64,000 nt of DNA from JAAYYY01 sp964579295 (GTDB taxonomy: Bacteria > Chloroflexota > Anaerolineae > Promineifilales > Promineifilaceae), in the NCBI GenBank assembly GCA_964579295.1, contig CAZOGK010000007.1:59581-123580 (forward strand), in the 5' to 3' direction. The notes under the pieces were generated by a model. That model was not told the origin of the DNA, made no database searches, and saw nothing but the letters and a program-made list of their open reading frames with translations. Every line of letters begins with the position of its first letter. Within the stretch, counting starts at the first letter, position 1. Of this stretch, positions 1 through 8,786 are shown piece after piece. The position numbers and the translations under genes are program-made.

Positions 1-1
1 G

Positions 2-526
2 GCTACCAACGCCTATGGACAGGGTATCGCCGTCACGCCGCTGCAGATGGCCGTGTCGGTTACAGCGCTGGCTAACAACGGGCAGCTCATGCAGCCGCAC
101 GTCGTGCGCGAGATTCACAGCGGCGGCCGCATCTACATGCACGAGCCGACGGTGCTCAGCCAGGCCGTCAGCCGCGAGACGGCCAACCAGCTCAACACCA
201 TGGCGATCACCGCCGTGCAGCGCGAGACACAGACCGCCCACGTCGAGGGGTACACCATTGCCGGCAAGACCGGGACGGCGGAAATTCCCGAGGGCGGCGT
301 CTATTTGTCCGACGCCACCATTGGCTCCTTTATCGGCTGGCTGCCCGCCGACGATCCCGAGCTGCTCATCCTGGTCAAGCTGGACCGCATGACCAGCTCA
401 CAGTGGGGCTCGATGACGGCAGCGCCCGTCTTTGCCCAGCTCGTGTCGGAGCTTGTGGTGCTGCTCAATATCCCACCCGACAGCGTGCGTCTAGAAGCGG
501 GCGTCACCGAGGCGCGGAGCAACTGA
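2..526 (+). CDS. ftsI: Penicillin-binding transpeptidase FtsI, C-terminal part (5' truncated by window edge)
   Basis: This is the 3' end of a class B penicillin-binding protein, the septal peptidoglycan transpeptidase. The reading frame is open from base 2, so the start lies outside the window. It shows the ATNAYGQGIAVTPLQM stretch typical of the transpeptidase domain and the KTGTAE box (KTG active-site motif) about 90 residues in. The remaining Ser-x-x-Lys and SxN motifs must lie upstream. It is followed 2 bp later by murF, as in dcw clusters, which supports ftsI/pbpB over an unrelated class B PBP. Confidence 0.9.
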   Translation, partial: ATNAYGQGIAVTPLQMAVSVTALANNGQLMQPHVVREIHSGGRIYMHEPTVLSQAVSRETANQLNTMAITAVQRETQTAHVEGYTIAGKTGTAEIPEGGVYLSDATIGSFIGWLPADDPELLILVKLDRMTSSQWGSMTAAPVFAQLVSELVVLLNIPPDSVRLEAGVTEARSN

Positions 527-528
527 CA

Positions 529-1962
529 GTGGCGACGATGCTGACCCTCGGCCACATCCTGGCGCCGATCAGCGGCTACGAGCCCACCGGCGCCGAGCCG
601 GCTATCGCGCAGGTGGTGACGGATAGCCGCGACGTCACGCCAGGCAGCCTCTTCATGGCTATCCGCGGCGAGCGCCTCGACGGGCACGACTTCGCCAGCG
701 AGGCTGTCGCGCGCGGCGCCGTCGCCATCCTGGTAGAGCGCCCGGCGCTGGACGAGCTGCCGACGCTGGACCTGCGCAGAGGGCAGGATATGGTGTGGCC
801 GGAAGCATGGCAGACGCCGCTGCAAATCGTCGTGGACGATGTGGCCTGGGCCATGCAGGAAGCGGCGCGCGCCTGGATTGACCGGCTGCCGGCGCGTGTG
901 ATTGCCATCACCGGCAGCGTGGGCAAGACTTCGACAAAGGAAGTCGTGCACGCCGTGCTGGCGCAGCGTTACCAGACCTTCAAGACGCCGGGCAACCGCA
1001 ACAGCGTGCTGGGGCTGCCGCCGGCCCTCTTCGAAATGAAGGAACGCCACGAGCGCGCCGTCCTGGAGATGGGCATGTTCACCCGCGGCGAGATCGCCCG
1101 CCTGGCCGAAATTACCCGGCCATCGGTCGGCGTCGTTACCATGATTGACCCGGTGCATATGGAGCGCGCCGGCAGCCTGGAAAATATCGTCGCCGCTAAG
1201 CAGGAGCTGGTCGAGGCGCTGCCGGCGGACGGCGCGGCCATTCTCAACCGCGACGAGCCGCTGGTCATGGGCATGGCGGCGCACACGCAGGCCGACGTTT
1301 TTACTTATGGGCTGGACCCATCCGCCGACCTCTGGGCGGACGAGATTGAGTCGATGGGTCTGAGCGGTATCCGCTTTACCCTTCACTATGGTCCCGACCG
1401 TCTGGTGGTCCAGGCGCCGCTGCTGGGCCGGCACAGCGTGCACACGGCGCTGCGGGCGGCTGCCGTGGGGCTGGTCGAAGGGCTGGCCTGGGAGGAAATC
1501 ATACAGGGGCTGCAGGATGAAGCGGCCGAGCTGCGGGTGATTACGGCGACGGGCCCCCGGGGCGCGCTGCTCATCGACGACACCTACAACGCCAGCCCGG
1601 CCTCCGTGCTGGCGGCGCTCAATTTCTTGCGCGATCTTCCCGGCCGGCGCATTGCCGTGCTGGGCGATATGTTAGAGCTGGGCACGGCCGAGGCGGCCTC
1701 GCACCAGCTCGTCGGCCGGCGGGCCAAGGAGGTCGCCGATTTGCTGCTGACGGTGGGCCAGCGGGCGCGCACGATTGCACGGGAGGCGATTGCCGTGGGC
1801 ATGCCGGCCGAGCAGGTGATTTCGGTTGCCAGCGCGGCCGAGGCCGTTCCGCTTTTGCAGGATCTGATTGAGGCCGGCGACGCCATTCTCATTAAGGGCT
1901 CGCGCGGCGTAGCGCTGGACGATGTCGTGGCGGCGCTGGCACAGCCGGTAGCGGCCACGTAG
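529..1962 (+). CDS. murF: UDP-N-acetylmuramoyl-tripeptide--D-alanyl-D-alanine ligase MurF
   Basis: A cytoplasmic Mur ligase that adds D-Ala-D-Ala to UDP-MurNAc-tripeptide, using ATP. The 477-residue product has the MurF N-terminal TDSRDV substrate motif, the ATP-binding P-loop GSVGKTSTKE near residue 130, and the late DDTYNASP motif characteristic of MurF rather than MurC/D/E. GTG at 529 is preferred because GGAG lies about 10 bases upstream; ATG at 538 is an alternative. It begins 2 bp after the ftsI stop and is followed by mraY, so it is almost surely in the same transcript. Confidence 0.95.
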   Translation: MATMLTLGHILAPISGYEPTGAEPAIAQVVTDSRDVTPGSLFMAIRGERLDGHDFASEAVARGAVAILVERPALDELPTLDLRRGQDMVWPEAWQTPLQIVVDDVAWAMQEAARAWIDRLPARVIAITGSVGKTSTKEVVHAVLAQRYQTFKTPGNRNSVLGLPPALFEMKERHERAVLEMGMFTRGEIARLAEITRPSVGVVTMIDPVHMERAGSLENIVAAKQELVEALPADGAAILNRDEPLVMGMAAHTQADVFTYGLDPSADLWADEIESMGLSGIRFTLHYGPDRLVVQAPLLGRHSVHTALRAAAVGLVEGLAWEEIIQGLQDEAAELRVITATGPRGALLIDDTYNASPASVLAALNFLRDLPGRRIAVLGDMLELGTAEAASHQLVGRRAKEVADLLLTVGQRARTIAREAIAVGMPAEQVISVASAAEAVPLLQDLIEAGDAILIKGSRGVALDDVVAALAQPVAAT

Positions 1963-1970
1963 GACAAACC

Positions 1971-2969
1971 ATGACTTTTGCGCTGACGATTGCAGGATTT
2001 ACCTTCATGATGGCCGTGATCTGGGGCAGCCCTCTGGTGGAGATCATGCGCCGGCTGCGGCTGGGCAAGCAGATCCGCCTGGAAGGGCCGCAGGCGCATA
2101 TCACGAAAATGGGCACGCCGGCGATGGGCGGCATCCTCATCGTCGGCTGGGTCGTCATCATCAGCATCCTGGTCAACGGCGTGCAGATCGTCCGCCAGCT
2201 GGAGATTGCCGAGAGCGTCATCGTGCCGCTGGGCGTCATGGTCGCCTACGCCATTCTCGGCGGCATCGACGACTATCAGGGGCTGCGCCAGCGTCCCGGC
2301 GTGGGCATGTTGGCGCGCTACAAGATCTGGTATCAGGCCGCCATTGCCGTGGTCGCCGCCGCCGTCATCTACTGGGTAAACGGCCAGCACGGGTGGATGT
2401 CGCTGCCGCTGGTGCCGGAGCGCATCGACATCGGGCTCTGGTTTATCCCGATTGCCGCATTCGTCATCACGGCCACGGCCAACGCCGTTAACTTGACCGA
2501 CGGTCTGGATGGGCTGGCCGGCATTATTGCCGCCACTGCCTTTGCCGCCTATGGCGTCATTGCCTACCTTCAGGACCAGCAGTTCCTGGTCGTCTTCAGC
2601 TTTATTGTCGTCGGCGCCTGCTTTGCCTTTCTCTGGTTTAACGCCAATCCGGCGCAGATGTTTATGGGCGATGTTGCCTCGCAGCCTCTGGGCGGCGCGC
2701 TGGCCGTGGTGGCGCTGATGACGACGCAGTGGCCCATCCTGCCGATCATTGCCCTCGTGCCGGTGACGACGACGCTCTCGACAATCATTCAGGTCGGCTC
2801 GGCCGTGCTCAGCCGCCGCTTTTTGGGCCGCGATATTCGCCCGCTGCGTATGGCGCCGCTCCATAATCATTTTGTCCTCTTGGGCTGGAGCGAGACGCAG
2901 ATCGTGCAGCGCTGGTGGCTGATCGGCATTCTCTCGGCCATGGTCGGCGTGGCCCTGGCATTGGTGTAA
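1971..2969 (+). CDS. mraY: Phospho-N-acetylmuramoyl-pentapeptide-transferase MraY
   Basis: The integral membrane enzyme that makes lipid I by moving phospho-MurNAc-pentapeptide onto undecaprenyl phosphate. The 332 residues are hydrophobic with about ten helices. Family motifs visible are KMGTPAMGG near the N-terminus, NLTDGLDGLAG (Asp-rich catalytic loop), NPAQMFMGD and the PLHNHFVLLGWSE loop. One oddity is that the usual NPAxxFMGD-VGSL stretch reads NPAQMFMGDVASQPLGG, so the normal Gly-Ser-Leu after the Mg-site Asp is Ala-Ser-Gln. Its TAA stop overlaps the murD start (TAATG). Confidence 0.95.
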   Translation: MTFALTIAGFTFMMAVIWGSPLVEIMRRLRLGKQIRLEGPQAHITKMGTPAMGGILIVGWVVIISILVNGVQIVRQLEIAESVIVPLGVMVAYAILGGIDDYQGLRQRPGVGMLARYKIWYQAAIAVVAAAVIYWVNGQHGWMSLPLVPERIDIGLWFIPIAAFVITATANAVNLTDGLDGLAGIIAATAFAAYGVIAYLQDQQFLVVFSFIVVGACFAFLWFNANPAQMFMGDVASQPLGGALAVVALMTTQWPILPIIALVPVTTTLSTIIQVGSAVLSRRFLGRDIRPLRMAPLHNHFVLLGWSETQIVQRWWLIGILSAMVGVALALV

Positions 2970-4348
2970 TGGTGGATCCACTCTCTGGTAAGCGCCTCGT
3001 CATTCTTGGGCTGGCCCGGCAGGGCCGGGCGCTGGCGCGCTTTGCCGCGCAGGCCGGCGCGCGCGTGGTGGTCTCCGACCTGCGCTCGGCGCAGGAGCTG
3101 GCCGACAGCATGGCATCCCTCGAAGGCGCTGGCGTCGAGTTCGTCCTGGGCCACCATCCGCTGGCGCTGCTCGACGGCGCGGACATGCTTGCCGTCAGCG
3201 GCGGCGTGCCCCTGACCGCGCCCATCGTGCAGGCGGCGCTGGAGCGAGGCATCCGCCTGACCAACGATTCGCTGGAGTTTGCCCGGCGCGTGCGCGCGCC
3301 GCTCGTGGGCATTACCGGCTCGGCGGGTAAGACGACCACGACGGCGCTGGTGGGCGCTATCGGCCGCGCTGGCGGGCGCGCCACCTGGGTGGGCGGCAAT
3401 ATCGGCAACCCGCTCATCGAAGACGTAGACGCCATTCAGCCGGGCGATCTGGTCGTGCATGAGCTTTCCAGCTTCCAGCTTGAGCTGTGGGATCGCAGCC
3501 CGGCCATCGCCGCCGTGCTCAATGTGACGCCGAACCATCTGGACCGTCACGGGACGATGGACGCCTATCTGGCAGCGAAAGGTAATGCGATCCGCTTCCA
3601 GCAGCCACATGACATTGCCATTCTCTGCGCCGACGATCCGGGCTCCATGTCGCTCGCGCCGCTGGCGCCGGGACGAGTGCGCACTTACAGCGCCCAACGG
3701 CGGGTGGAAGACGGCGCCTACATTGCCCGCGAGCAGGTGTGGCTGGCGACAGAGGGTGGTAGCCAGCCCCTCTTCCCCCTGGACATCATCCCGTTGCGCG
3801 GCGCGCATAATGTGCTGAACGTGCTGGCGGCGGTGACGATTGCCGACAGCGCCGGCATCGACGCGGCTGCCATCCACGAGGCGGTCGCCGGCTTCAGCCC
3901 TGTGCCGCACCGCCTGGAGCCAGTCGCCATACACGGTGGCGTGCAGTACGTTAACGATTCGATTGCCACCGCTCCCGAGCGGGCGCTGGCGGCTATTGCC
4001 GCCTTTGCGGAGCCGCTGGTACTGCTGGCCGGCGGCCGGGACAAGGAAATGGTCTGGGATGAGTGGGCCGCCCAGGTCAGCCAGCGCGTGCGTCACGTCG
4101 TGCTGTTTGGCGCGCTGGCGCCGGCGCTGCAGGAACTGCTCGCCGCCCAGCCAGAGCCGCCGGCGACGACGCTGGTGCGAACGCTGGCAGAAGCGGTGGC
4201 CGCCGCCAGCGAAGCGGCCGGGCCGGGTGACGTGGTGCTGCTGTCGCCGGGCGGAACCAGCTATGACGCCTATCAGGATTTTGAAGCGCGCGGCGAATCA
4301 TTTCGCCAGCTTGTCGCCGCGCTGGTCAGCGCGAAGGAGCAGATATGA
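2969..4348 (+). CDS. murD: UDP-N-acetylmuramoyl-L-alanine--D-glutamate ligase MurD
   Basis: A cytoplasmic Mur ligase adding D-Glu to UDP-MurNAc-L-Ala. It is 459 residues, close to family size. It has the N-terminal dinucleotide-like fold (VILGLARQGRALARF), the P-loop GITGSAGKTTTTALVG, LNVTPNHLDRHGTMDAY in the central domain, and the C-terminal PHRLEPV and LLAGGRDKEM motifs diagnostic of MurD. ATG at 2969 overlaps the mraY stop by one base, indicating translational coupling. Its own TGA overlaps the ftsW ATG by four bases (ATGA). Confidence 0.95.
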   Translation: MVDPLSGKRLVILGLARQGRALARFAAQAGARVVVSDLRSAQELADSMASLEGAGVEFVLGHHPLALLDGADMLAVSGGVPLTAPIVQAALERGIRLTNDSLEFARRVRAPLVGITGSAGKTTTTALVGAIGRAGGRATWVGGNIGNPLIEDVDAIQPGDLVVHELSSFQLELWDRSPAIAAVLNVTPNHLDRHGTMDAYLAAKGNAIRFQQPHDIAILCADDPGSMSLAPLAPGRVRTYSAQRRVEDGAYIAREQVWLATEGGSQPLFPLDIIPLRGAHNVLNVLAAVTIADSAGIDAAAIHEAVAGFSPVPHRLEPVAIHGGVQYVNDSIATAPERALAAIAAFAEPLVLLAGGRDKEMVWDEWAAQVSQRVRHVVLFGALAPALQELLAAQPEPPATTLVRTLAEAVAAASEAAGPGDVVLLSPGGTSYDAYQDFEARGESFRQLVAALVSAKEQI

Positions 4349-5583
4349 GTACAGTAACCGTCGTTCGCCGCAAAAGCAGCCGGGCGCGGCCCGGTATCAA
4401 GCTCTACGTCGATTACTGGCTGCTGCTCGCCGTGGCCGGTCTCGTCGTTATCGGCATGTTGATGGTCTACAGCACCACCTTTGACCTGGGTATGCTCGTC
4501 TGGGAAGAGCCGACCTATTATTTCCAACGCCAGGCGACGGCTCTGGGTATTGGCCTGCTGGCCATTCTCGTCCTGATGCAGTTTGACTATCACATCCTGC
4601 GACGCTACTCGGTTGCCATCATGGGACTGACGCTTGCTCTACTTATCACCCTGCTGGTGGTCGGCGAAGCGAATTTCGGCGCCACGCGCGGTCTCTACGG
4701 AAACTCCTACCAGCCGAGCGAGCTGGCCAAACTGGCGACCATTCTCTACATCTCGCACTGGCTGAGCTCAAAAGGGGATCGGATCAAGGATCTGACCTAC
4801 GGCCTTCTGCCGTTTGCCCTGATTACCGGCGTTGTCTGCTTCCTCATCGTGCAGCAGCCAGATTTGAGCACGGCCGGGCTGATTGCCATCGTCAGCCTCA
4901 CCATCTTCTTTGTGGCCGGCGCCGAGCTGAAGCAGATCGCCATTGCCGGCGCCGCCGGCGGTGTCATCTTCTACATCCTGATGCGCACCGCGCCGCACGC
5001 GGCAGCGCGCATCAAGGCCTGGCAGGAGGTCTTGCGCGATCCTGAGCAGGCGATCTGGCAGGTGAAGCAGGCGCTGATCGCCCTGGGCACGGGCCGTTAC
5101 ATCGGCGTCGGGCTGGGCAACAGCACGCAGAAGTTTGGCCCGCTGCCGGCCGCGCACACGGACGGCGTCTTTGCCATTATTGGCGAAGAGATGGGGCTCT
5201 TTGGCTCGATGTTGATCATCGGGCTGCTCGGCCTGCTCATCTGGCGCGGCATTCGTGCGGCGACCCACGCGCGCGATACCTATGGCTTTCTGCTGGCGCT
5301 GGGCATAACCTGCTGGCTCGGCTACCAGGCGCTGATCAACATTGCCGTTATTACGGCTGTTATTCCTTTCACCGGTATTCCCCTGCCGTTTCTCAGTTAT
5401 GGCGGCACCAGCCTCGTCTTTTCTCTGATCGGCGCTGGTATATTGCTCAACATCTCGCGCGATGCGCACATTACCACGCGCGAGCAGCCCACCACGCAGC
5501 GAACGGAGTCAGGCCGTGCGAGTTTTGGTTTGCGGCGGCGGAACGGGCGGGCACGTTTATCCCGCCCTGGCCGTGGTCGCTGA
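4345..5583 (+). CDS. ftsW: Septal peptidoglycan glycosyltransferase FtsW (SEDS family)
   Basis: A polytopic SEDS protein that polymerises glycan strands from lipid II together with the class B PBP. The 412 residues contain about ten transmembrane segments. SEDS signatures include the YQPSELAK motif around residue 125 and the C-terminal IPLPFLSYGGTSL motif. A basic cytoplasmic tail (ending RRRNGRARLSRPGRGR) runs 68 bp into murG, an unusually long overlap for this cluster. AAGGAG precedes the ATG. FtsW is preferred over RodA because of the dcw context. Confidence 0.93.
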   Translation: MSTVTVVRRKSSRARPGIKLYVDYWLLLAVAGLVVIGMLMVYSTTFDLGMLVWEEPTYYFQRQATALGIGLLAILVLMQFDYHILRRYSVAIMGLTLALLITLLVVGEANFGATRGLYGNSYQPSELAKLATILYISHWLSSKGDRIKDLTYGLLPFALITGVVCFLIVQQPDLSTAGLIAIVSLTIFFVAGAELKQIAIAGAAGGVIFYILMRTAPHAAARIKAWQEVLRDPEQAIWQVKQALIALGTGRYIGVGLGNSTQKFGPLPAAHTDGVFAIIGEEMGLFGSMLIIGLLGLLIWRGIRAATHARDTYGFLLALGITCWLGYQALINIAVITAVIPFTGIPLPFLSYGGTSLVFSLIGAGILLNISRDAHITTREQPTTQRTESGRASFGLRRRNGRARLSRPGRGR

Positions 5584-6661
5584 GTTGCGCCGTCTCGGCG
5601 TAGGAATAGACGACATTATGTGGATTGGGACGCGCGGGCAGATGGAAGAAGAGCTGGTGCCCCGCGCCGGTCTCCGGCTGGAGACGATCCGCGGCGGGCC
5701 AGTCGCCGGGGTGCCGCTCGCGCGCAAGCTGCGCAACAGCGCGCAGCTCGCCCGCAGCATGCAGACGAGCGCGCGGCTGCTGCGTCACTTCCGCCCGCAC
5801 GTCCTCCTGCTCACCGGCGGCTATGTCAACGTGCCGGTGGCCCTGGTGGCCCGCTGGTTGCGCGTGCCCGCCGCCATCTATTTGCCCGACGTGGAGCCGG
5901 GGTCGGCGATCCGCTTCCTCAGCTGCTTCGCCGCCAGAGTGGCCTGCACGGCGGAGGCCTCGCGCGCCTACTTCCCGGCCGATAAGGTGGTCGTGACTGG
6001 CTATCCGGTGCGCCCCGAGCTGCGCGCGGCCGCGGCTCTCTCGCGCGCGGAAGCGCTTGCTGCCTTTGCGCTGGATGACTCGCGGCCGACCCTCTTTGTC
6101 TTCGGCGGCAGCCGCGGTGCGCGCAGCATCAACCGCGCCCTGATGGCCGTCCTGCCGGCGCTGCTGGCCGAGTTCCAGGTTATCCACGTCAGCGGCACAC
6201 TCGATTGGCCTGAGGTGGAAGCCGGCGCGGCCCACCTCGACGCTGATTTGCGCGCCCACTACCGGCCCTTCCCCTACTTGCATGAGCGCATGGGCGCCGC
6301 CTTCCGCGCTGCCGACCTGGTCGTGGCGCGGGCGGGCGCCAGCATGCTGGGCGAGGCGCCGGCGTTCGCCCTGCCGTCGCTGCTCGTGCCATATCCACAT
6401 GCCTGGCGCTACCAGCAGGTAAACGCCGACTACCTGGCCAGCCAGGGCGCCGCCATTCGCCTTGACGATCATCTGCTGCCAGATAAGCTTCTATCCCTGG
6501 TTCAGGCGCTGTTACGTGATCAGGATCGGCTGGCCGCCATGGGCGCCGCAGCCGCGGCGCTGGACCGGCCAGAGGCCGCCGCCGAATTGGCCCGGCTGCT
6601 GCTGGCGCTGGGAGGAGCGAACGTTTCATCCGCGACGGAGAAGGAGAAGGCGCGTGATTAG
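5516..6661 (+). CDS. murG: UDP-GlcNAc--lipid I N-acetylglucosaminyltransferase MurG
   Basis: A peripheral membrane GT-B glycosyltransferase converting lipid I to lipid II. The start is taken at GTG 5516 because the glycine-rich loop VLVCGGGTGGHVYPAL must lie at the very N-terminus; this places the start inside ftsW. The product is 381 residues. Other MurG features are VLLTGGYVNVPVALVA, the second loop FVFGGSRGARSINRAL near residue 200, and ARAGASMLGE plus the LLVPYPHAWRYQQVNADYL donor-site motif. The gene overlaps the next reading frame by 8 bp. Confidence 0.94.
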   Translation: MRVLVCGGGTGGHVYPALAVVAELRRLGVGIDDIMWIGTRGQMEEELVPRAGLRLETIRGGPVAGVPLARKLRNSAQLARSMQTSARLLRHFRPHVLLLTGGYVNVPVALVARWLRVPAAIYLPDVEPGSAIRFLSCFAARVACTAEASRAYFPADKVVVTGYPVRPELRAAAALSRAEALAAFALDDSRPTLFVFGGSRGARSINRALMAVLPALLAEFQVIHVSGTLDWPEVEAGAAHLDADLRAHYRPFPYLHERMGAAFRAADLVVARAGASMLGEAPAFALPSLLVPYPHAWRYQQVNADYLASQGAAIRLDDHLLPDKLLSLVQALLRDQDRLAAMGAAAAALDRPEAAAELARLLLALGGANVSSATEKEKARD

Positions 6662-7262
6662 TCTGCAGTTCCTCTTTTTGGTTATGGTCATCTTTTTCGC
6701 CCTGATAGGCTATATGCGCGGCTGGCAGCGCGAAGTGATTGCCCTCACCGGCCTGATCGCCGCCATTGCCGCCCTGATCCAGTTTGGCGACAGCATTACG
6801 CGCCTGGTGGGCGCGCTGACTGGCGGCGCCAATGTGGCCGACCCGTTTGCCATTCGCCGCCAGCAGTTCTGGATTCAGGCTGTCTTCATTATCATCATCG
6901 GCTTCTTCAGCTACCAGGTAGTGGCCCGGCTGGCCGACCAGGCGATGGGCGGCCGGCTTGGCGAGCGTCTGCGCGGCGGGCTGGAGAAGCGTATCCTGGG
7001 CGCGCTCATCGGCACCTTCAATGGCTACCTGCTCATCGGCTCGCTGTGGGGTTTTCTGGAATACCAGATCACCAGCCTGGGCTACGTCCAACTACCGCCG
7101 GGCGAGCCTTACCCGTTTGATCCCAGCGTCATCGTCCGGCCCGTAGCCGATGCCGGGGCGGCGGCCATTGCCAATATTTTGCCGATGGGCATGTTCTCGC
7201 CCACGGTCTGGCTCTTGTTATTCTTTATTTCGTTCTTTATTGTCATTATTGCTTTGATTTGA
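6654..7262 (+). CDS. CvpA-like integral membrane protein
   Basis: A 202-residue hydrophobic protein with four or five predicted helices (about 3-20, 28-45, 75-98, 118-138 and 183-202). The topology, the early YMRGWQREVIALTG segment and the helix beginning FWIQAVFIIIIGFFSY resemble the CvpA (colicin V production) family, whose molecular role is poorly defined. GTG at 6654 overlaps the murG stop by 8 bp, so it is translated within the dcw operon. Its placement between murG and murC suggests an envelope role; this is inference. The C-terminus is an extreme hydrophobic run (LLFFISFFIVIIALI). Confidence 0.7.
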   Translation: MISLQFLFLVMVIFFALIGYMRGWQREVIALTGLIAAIAALIQFGDSITRLVGALTGGANVADPFAIRRQQFWIQAVFIIIIGFFSYQVVARLADQAMGGRLGERLRGGLEKRILGALIGTFNGYLLIGSLWGFLEYQITSLGYVQLPPGEPYPFDPSVIVRPVADAGAAAIANILPMGMFSPTVWLLLFFISFFIVIIALI

Positions 7263-7280
7263 TGAAGGAGTTGGCAGCAA

Positions 7281-8756
7281 GTGCGAGAGATCCTTTCCGT
7301 GGCAGCAGCCGCTTCATTTGCGCAAGTGGGGCCTGACCGGGCGCTGATGAGCATGGGGCTCGACCTCGCGCCCGGCGCGCATATCCATCTCGTCGGCATC
7401 GGCGGGAGCGGAATGTCCGCTATTGCCTGGCTGCTGCTGGGGCGCGGCTTCCGCGTCTCCGGTTCTGATATGCAGCGCAACGAGCTGACGGCCGATCTGG
7501 CGCAGGCCGGCGCCCTTATTTACGCCGGGCATGCCGCCGAGCACATGGCCGGCGCCGATCTGCTGGTTATCTCTTCGGCTGTGCCGGCGGCGAACCCAGA
7601 AGTGGCCGCGGCGCGCGCCGCCGGGCTGCCGGTGCTGAAGCGGGCCGACCTGATCGGCCGGCTCATGGAAGGTATGACAGGTGTGGCGATTGCCGGTACC
7701 CACGGCAAGACGACGACGACGAGCATGATTGCCCACATCCTCATCGCGACCGGCCACGACCCCTCGGTAATCGCCGGCGGCGTTCTGCCGCAGCTGGGTC
7801 GCAATGGCCGGGCCGGGGCGAGCCCGTTCTTCGTCGTCGAGGCCGACGAGTACGACTATATGTTCTATGGCCTGCGCCCGCGCCTGGCGGTGGTCACCAA
7901 TGTCGAGCATGACCACCCGGATATGTTCGCTACCGCGGAAGAGTATCGCGCGGCGTTCCGCCATTTCGTCGGCTTGCTGCCGGAAGACGGAGCGCTGATT
8001 GCCTGCAGTGACGACGGCGGCGTGCAGCGACTGCTGGGCGAAATCGCCGCACCACGCACCGTGGTTACCTATGGCCTGGACGCGGACGCAGGATCAGACT
8101 ATCGCGCCGTGGAGCTGCGCGCCAATCCGCTCGGCGGGACTGATTTTGTGGCGCTACAGGGCGAGACCACCCTGGGCCTGGCGCGCATCCGGCTGCCGGG
8201 CGCGCACAACGTGCGTAACGCCCTTGCCGCTATTGCCACATTGCGCACGCTGGGGCTGAGCTTCGCCGAGATTCAGGCGCCGCTGGCCGCGTTTGGCGGC
8301 GTCAACCGTCGCTTCCAGCTGATCGGCGAAGTAGCCGGCGTGACGATTGTCGACGACTACGCCCACCATCCGACGGAAATCCGGGTCAACCTGGCGGCGG
8401 CGCGCGAACGCTATCCAGGGCGCCGCATCTGGGCTATCTGGCAGCCGCATACCTATAGCCGCACGCGGCTCTTGCTGGACGACTTTGCGGCCAGCTTTGC
8501 GGCGGCGGACCGGGTTATCGTGCTGGACATTTACCCCAGCCGCGAGAAAGATACGCTGGGCATGAACGCGCGCATGGTGGTGGAGAAGATGGCCGGCCAT
8601 CCCTACGCGCGCCACATCGGCCCGCGCGCGGAAGCAGCGGCCTACGTACTCGACCGCGTCCGCCCCGGCGACGTTATCCTGACCCTGGGCGCCGGGGATG
8701 GCGACCGGGTTGGGCAGTGGATTCTTGACGGCTTACGGGAACAAGTGCAGCGGTAA
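7281..8756 (+). CDS. murC: UDP-N-acetylmuramate--L-alanine ligase MurC
   Basis: The first Mur ligase, adding L-Ala to UDP-MurNAc. At 491 residues it is slightly longer than usual because of about 25 extra N-terminal residues before the Rossmann motif HLVGIGGSGMSAIAWLL. The P-loop is AGTHGKTTTTSMIA, followed by the conserved VVEADEYD and TNVEHDHPDMF motifs and the C-terminal VDDYAHHPTEI and FQPHTYSR-like WQPHTYSRT. GTG 7281 is chosen because AAGGAG sits 10 bases upstream; a later ATG near 7347 is possible. Confidence 0.94.
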   Translation: MREILSVAAAASFAQVGPDRALMSMGLDLAPGAHIHLVGIGGSGMSAIAWLLLGRGFRVSGSDMQRNELTADLAQAGALIYAGHAAEHMAGADLLVISSAVPAANPEVAAARAAGLPVLKRADLIGRLMEGMTGVAIAGTHGKTTTTSMIAHILIATGHDPSVIAGGVLPQLGRNGRAGASPFFVVEADEYDYMFYGLRPRLAVVTNVEHDHPDMFATAEEYRAAFRHFVGLLPEDGALIACSDDGGVQRLLGEIAAPRTVVTYGLDADAGSDYRAVELRANPLGGTDFVALQGETTLGLARIRLPGAHNVRNALAAIATLRTLGLSFAEIQAPLAAFGGVNRRFQLIGEVAGVTIVDDYAHHPTEIRVNLAAARERYPGRRIWAIWQPHTYSRTRLLLDDFAASFAAADRVIVLDIYPSREKDTLGMNARMVVEKMAGHPYARHIGPRAEAAAYVLDRVRPGDVILTLGAGDGDRVGQWILDGLREQVQR

Positions 8757-8786
8757 GGCCGGCACAGGGAGAACGGGTAAGAACGT

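Noticed and set aside
301..1443. Long minus-strand open frame opposite ftsI/murF
   Set aside because: The plus strand holds clear ftsI and murF with all family motifs. The minus frame is compositional (high GC at third positions) and has no recognisable domain.
1584..2981. 465-codon minus-strand frame opposite murF/mraY
   Set aside because: It lies opposite the C-terminal part of murF and all of mraY, and its product is low-complexity, rich in His/Asp/Gln.
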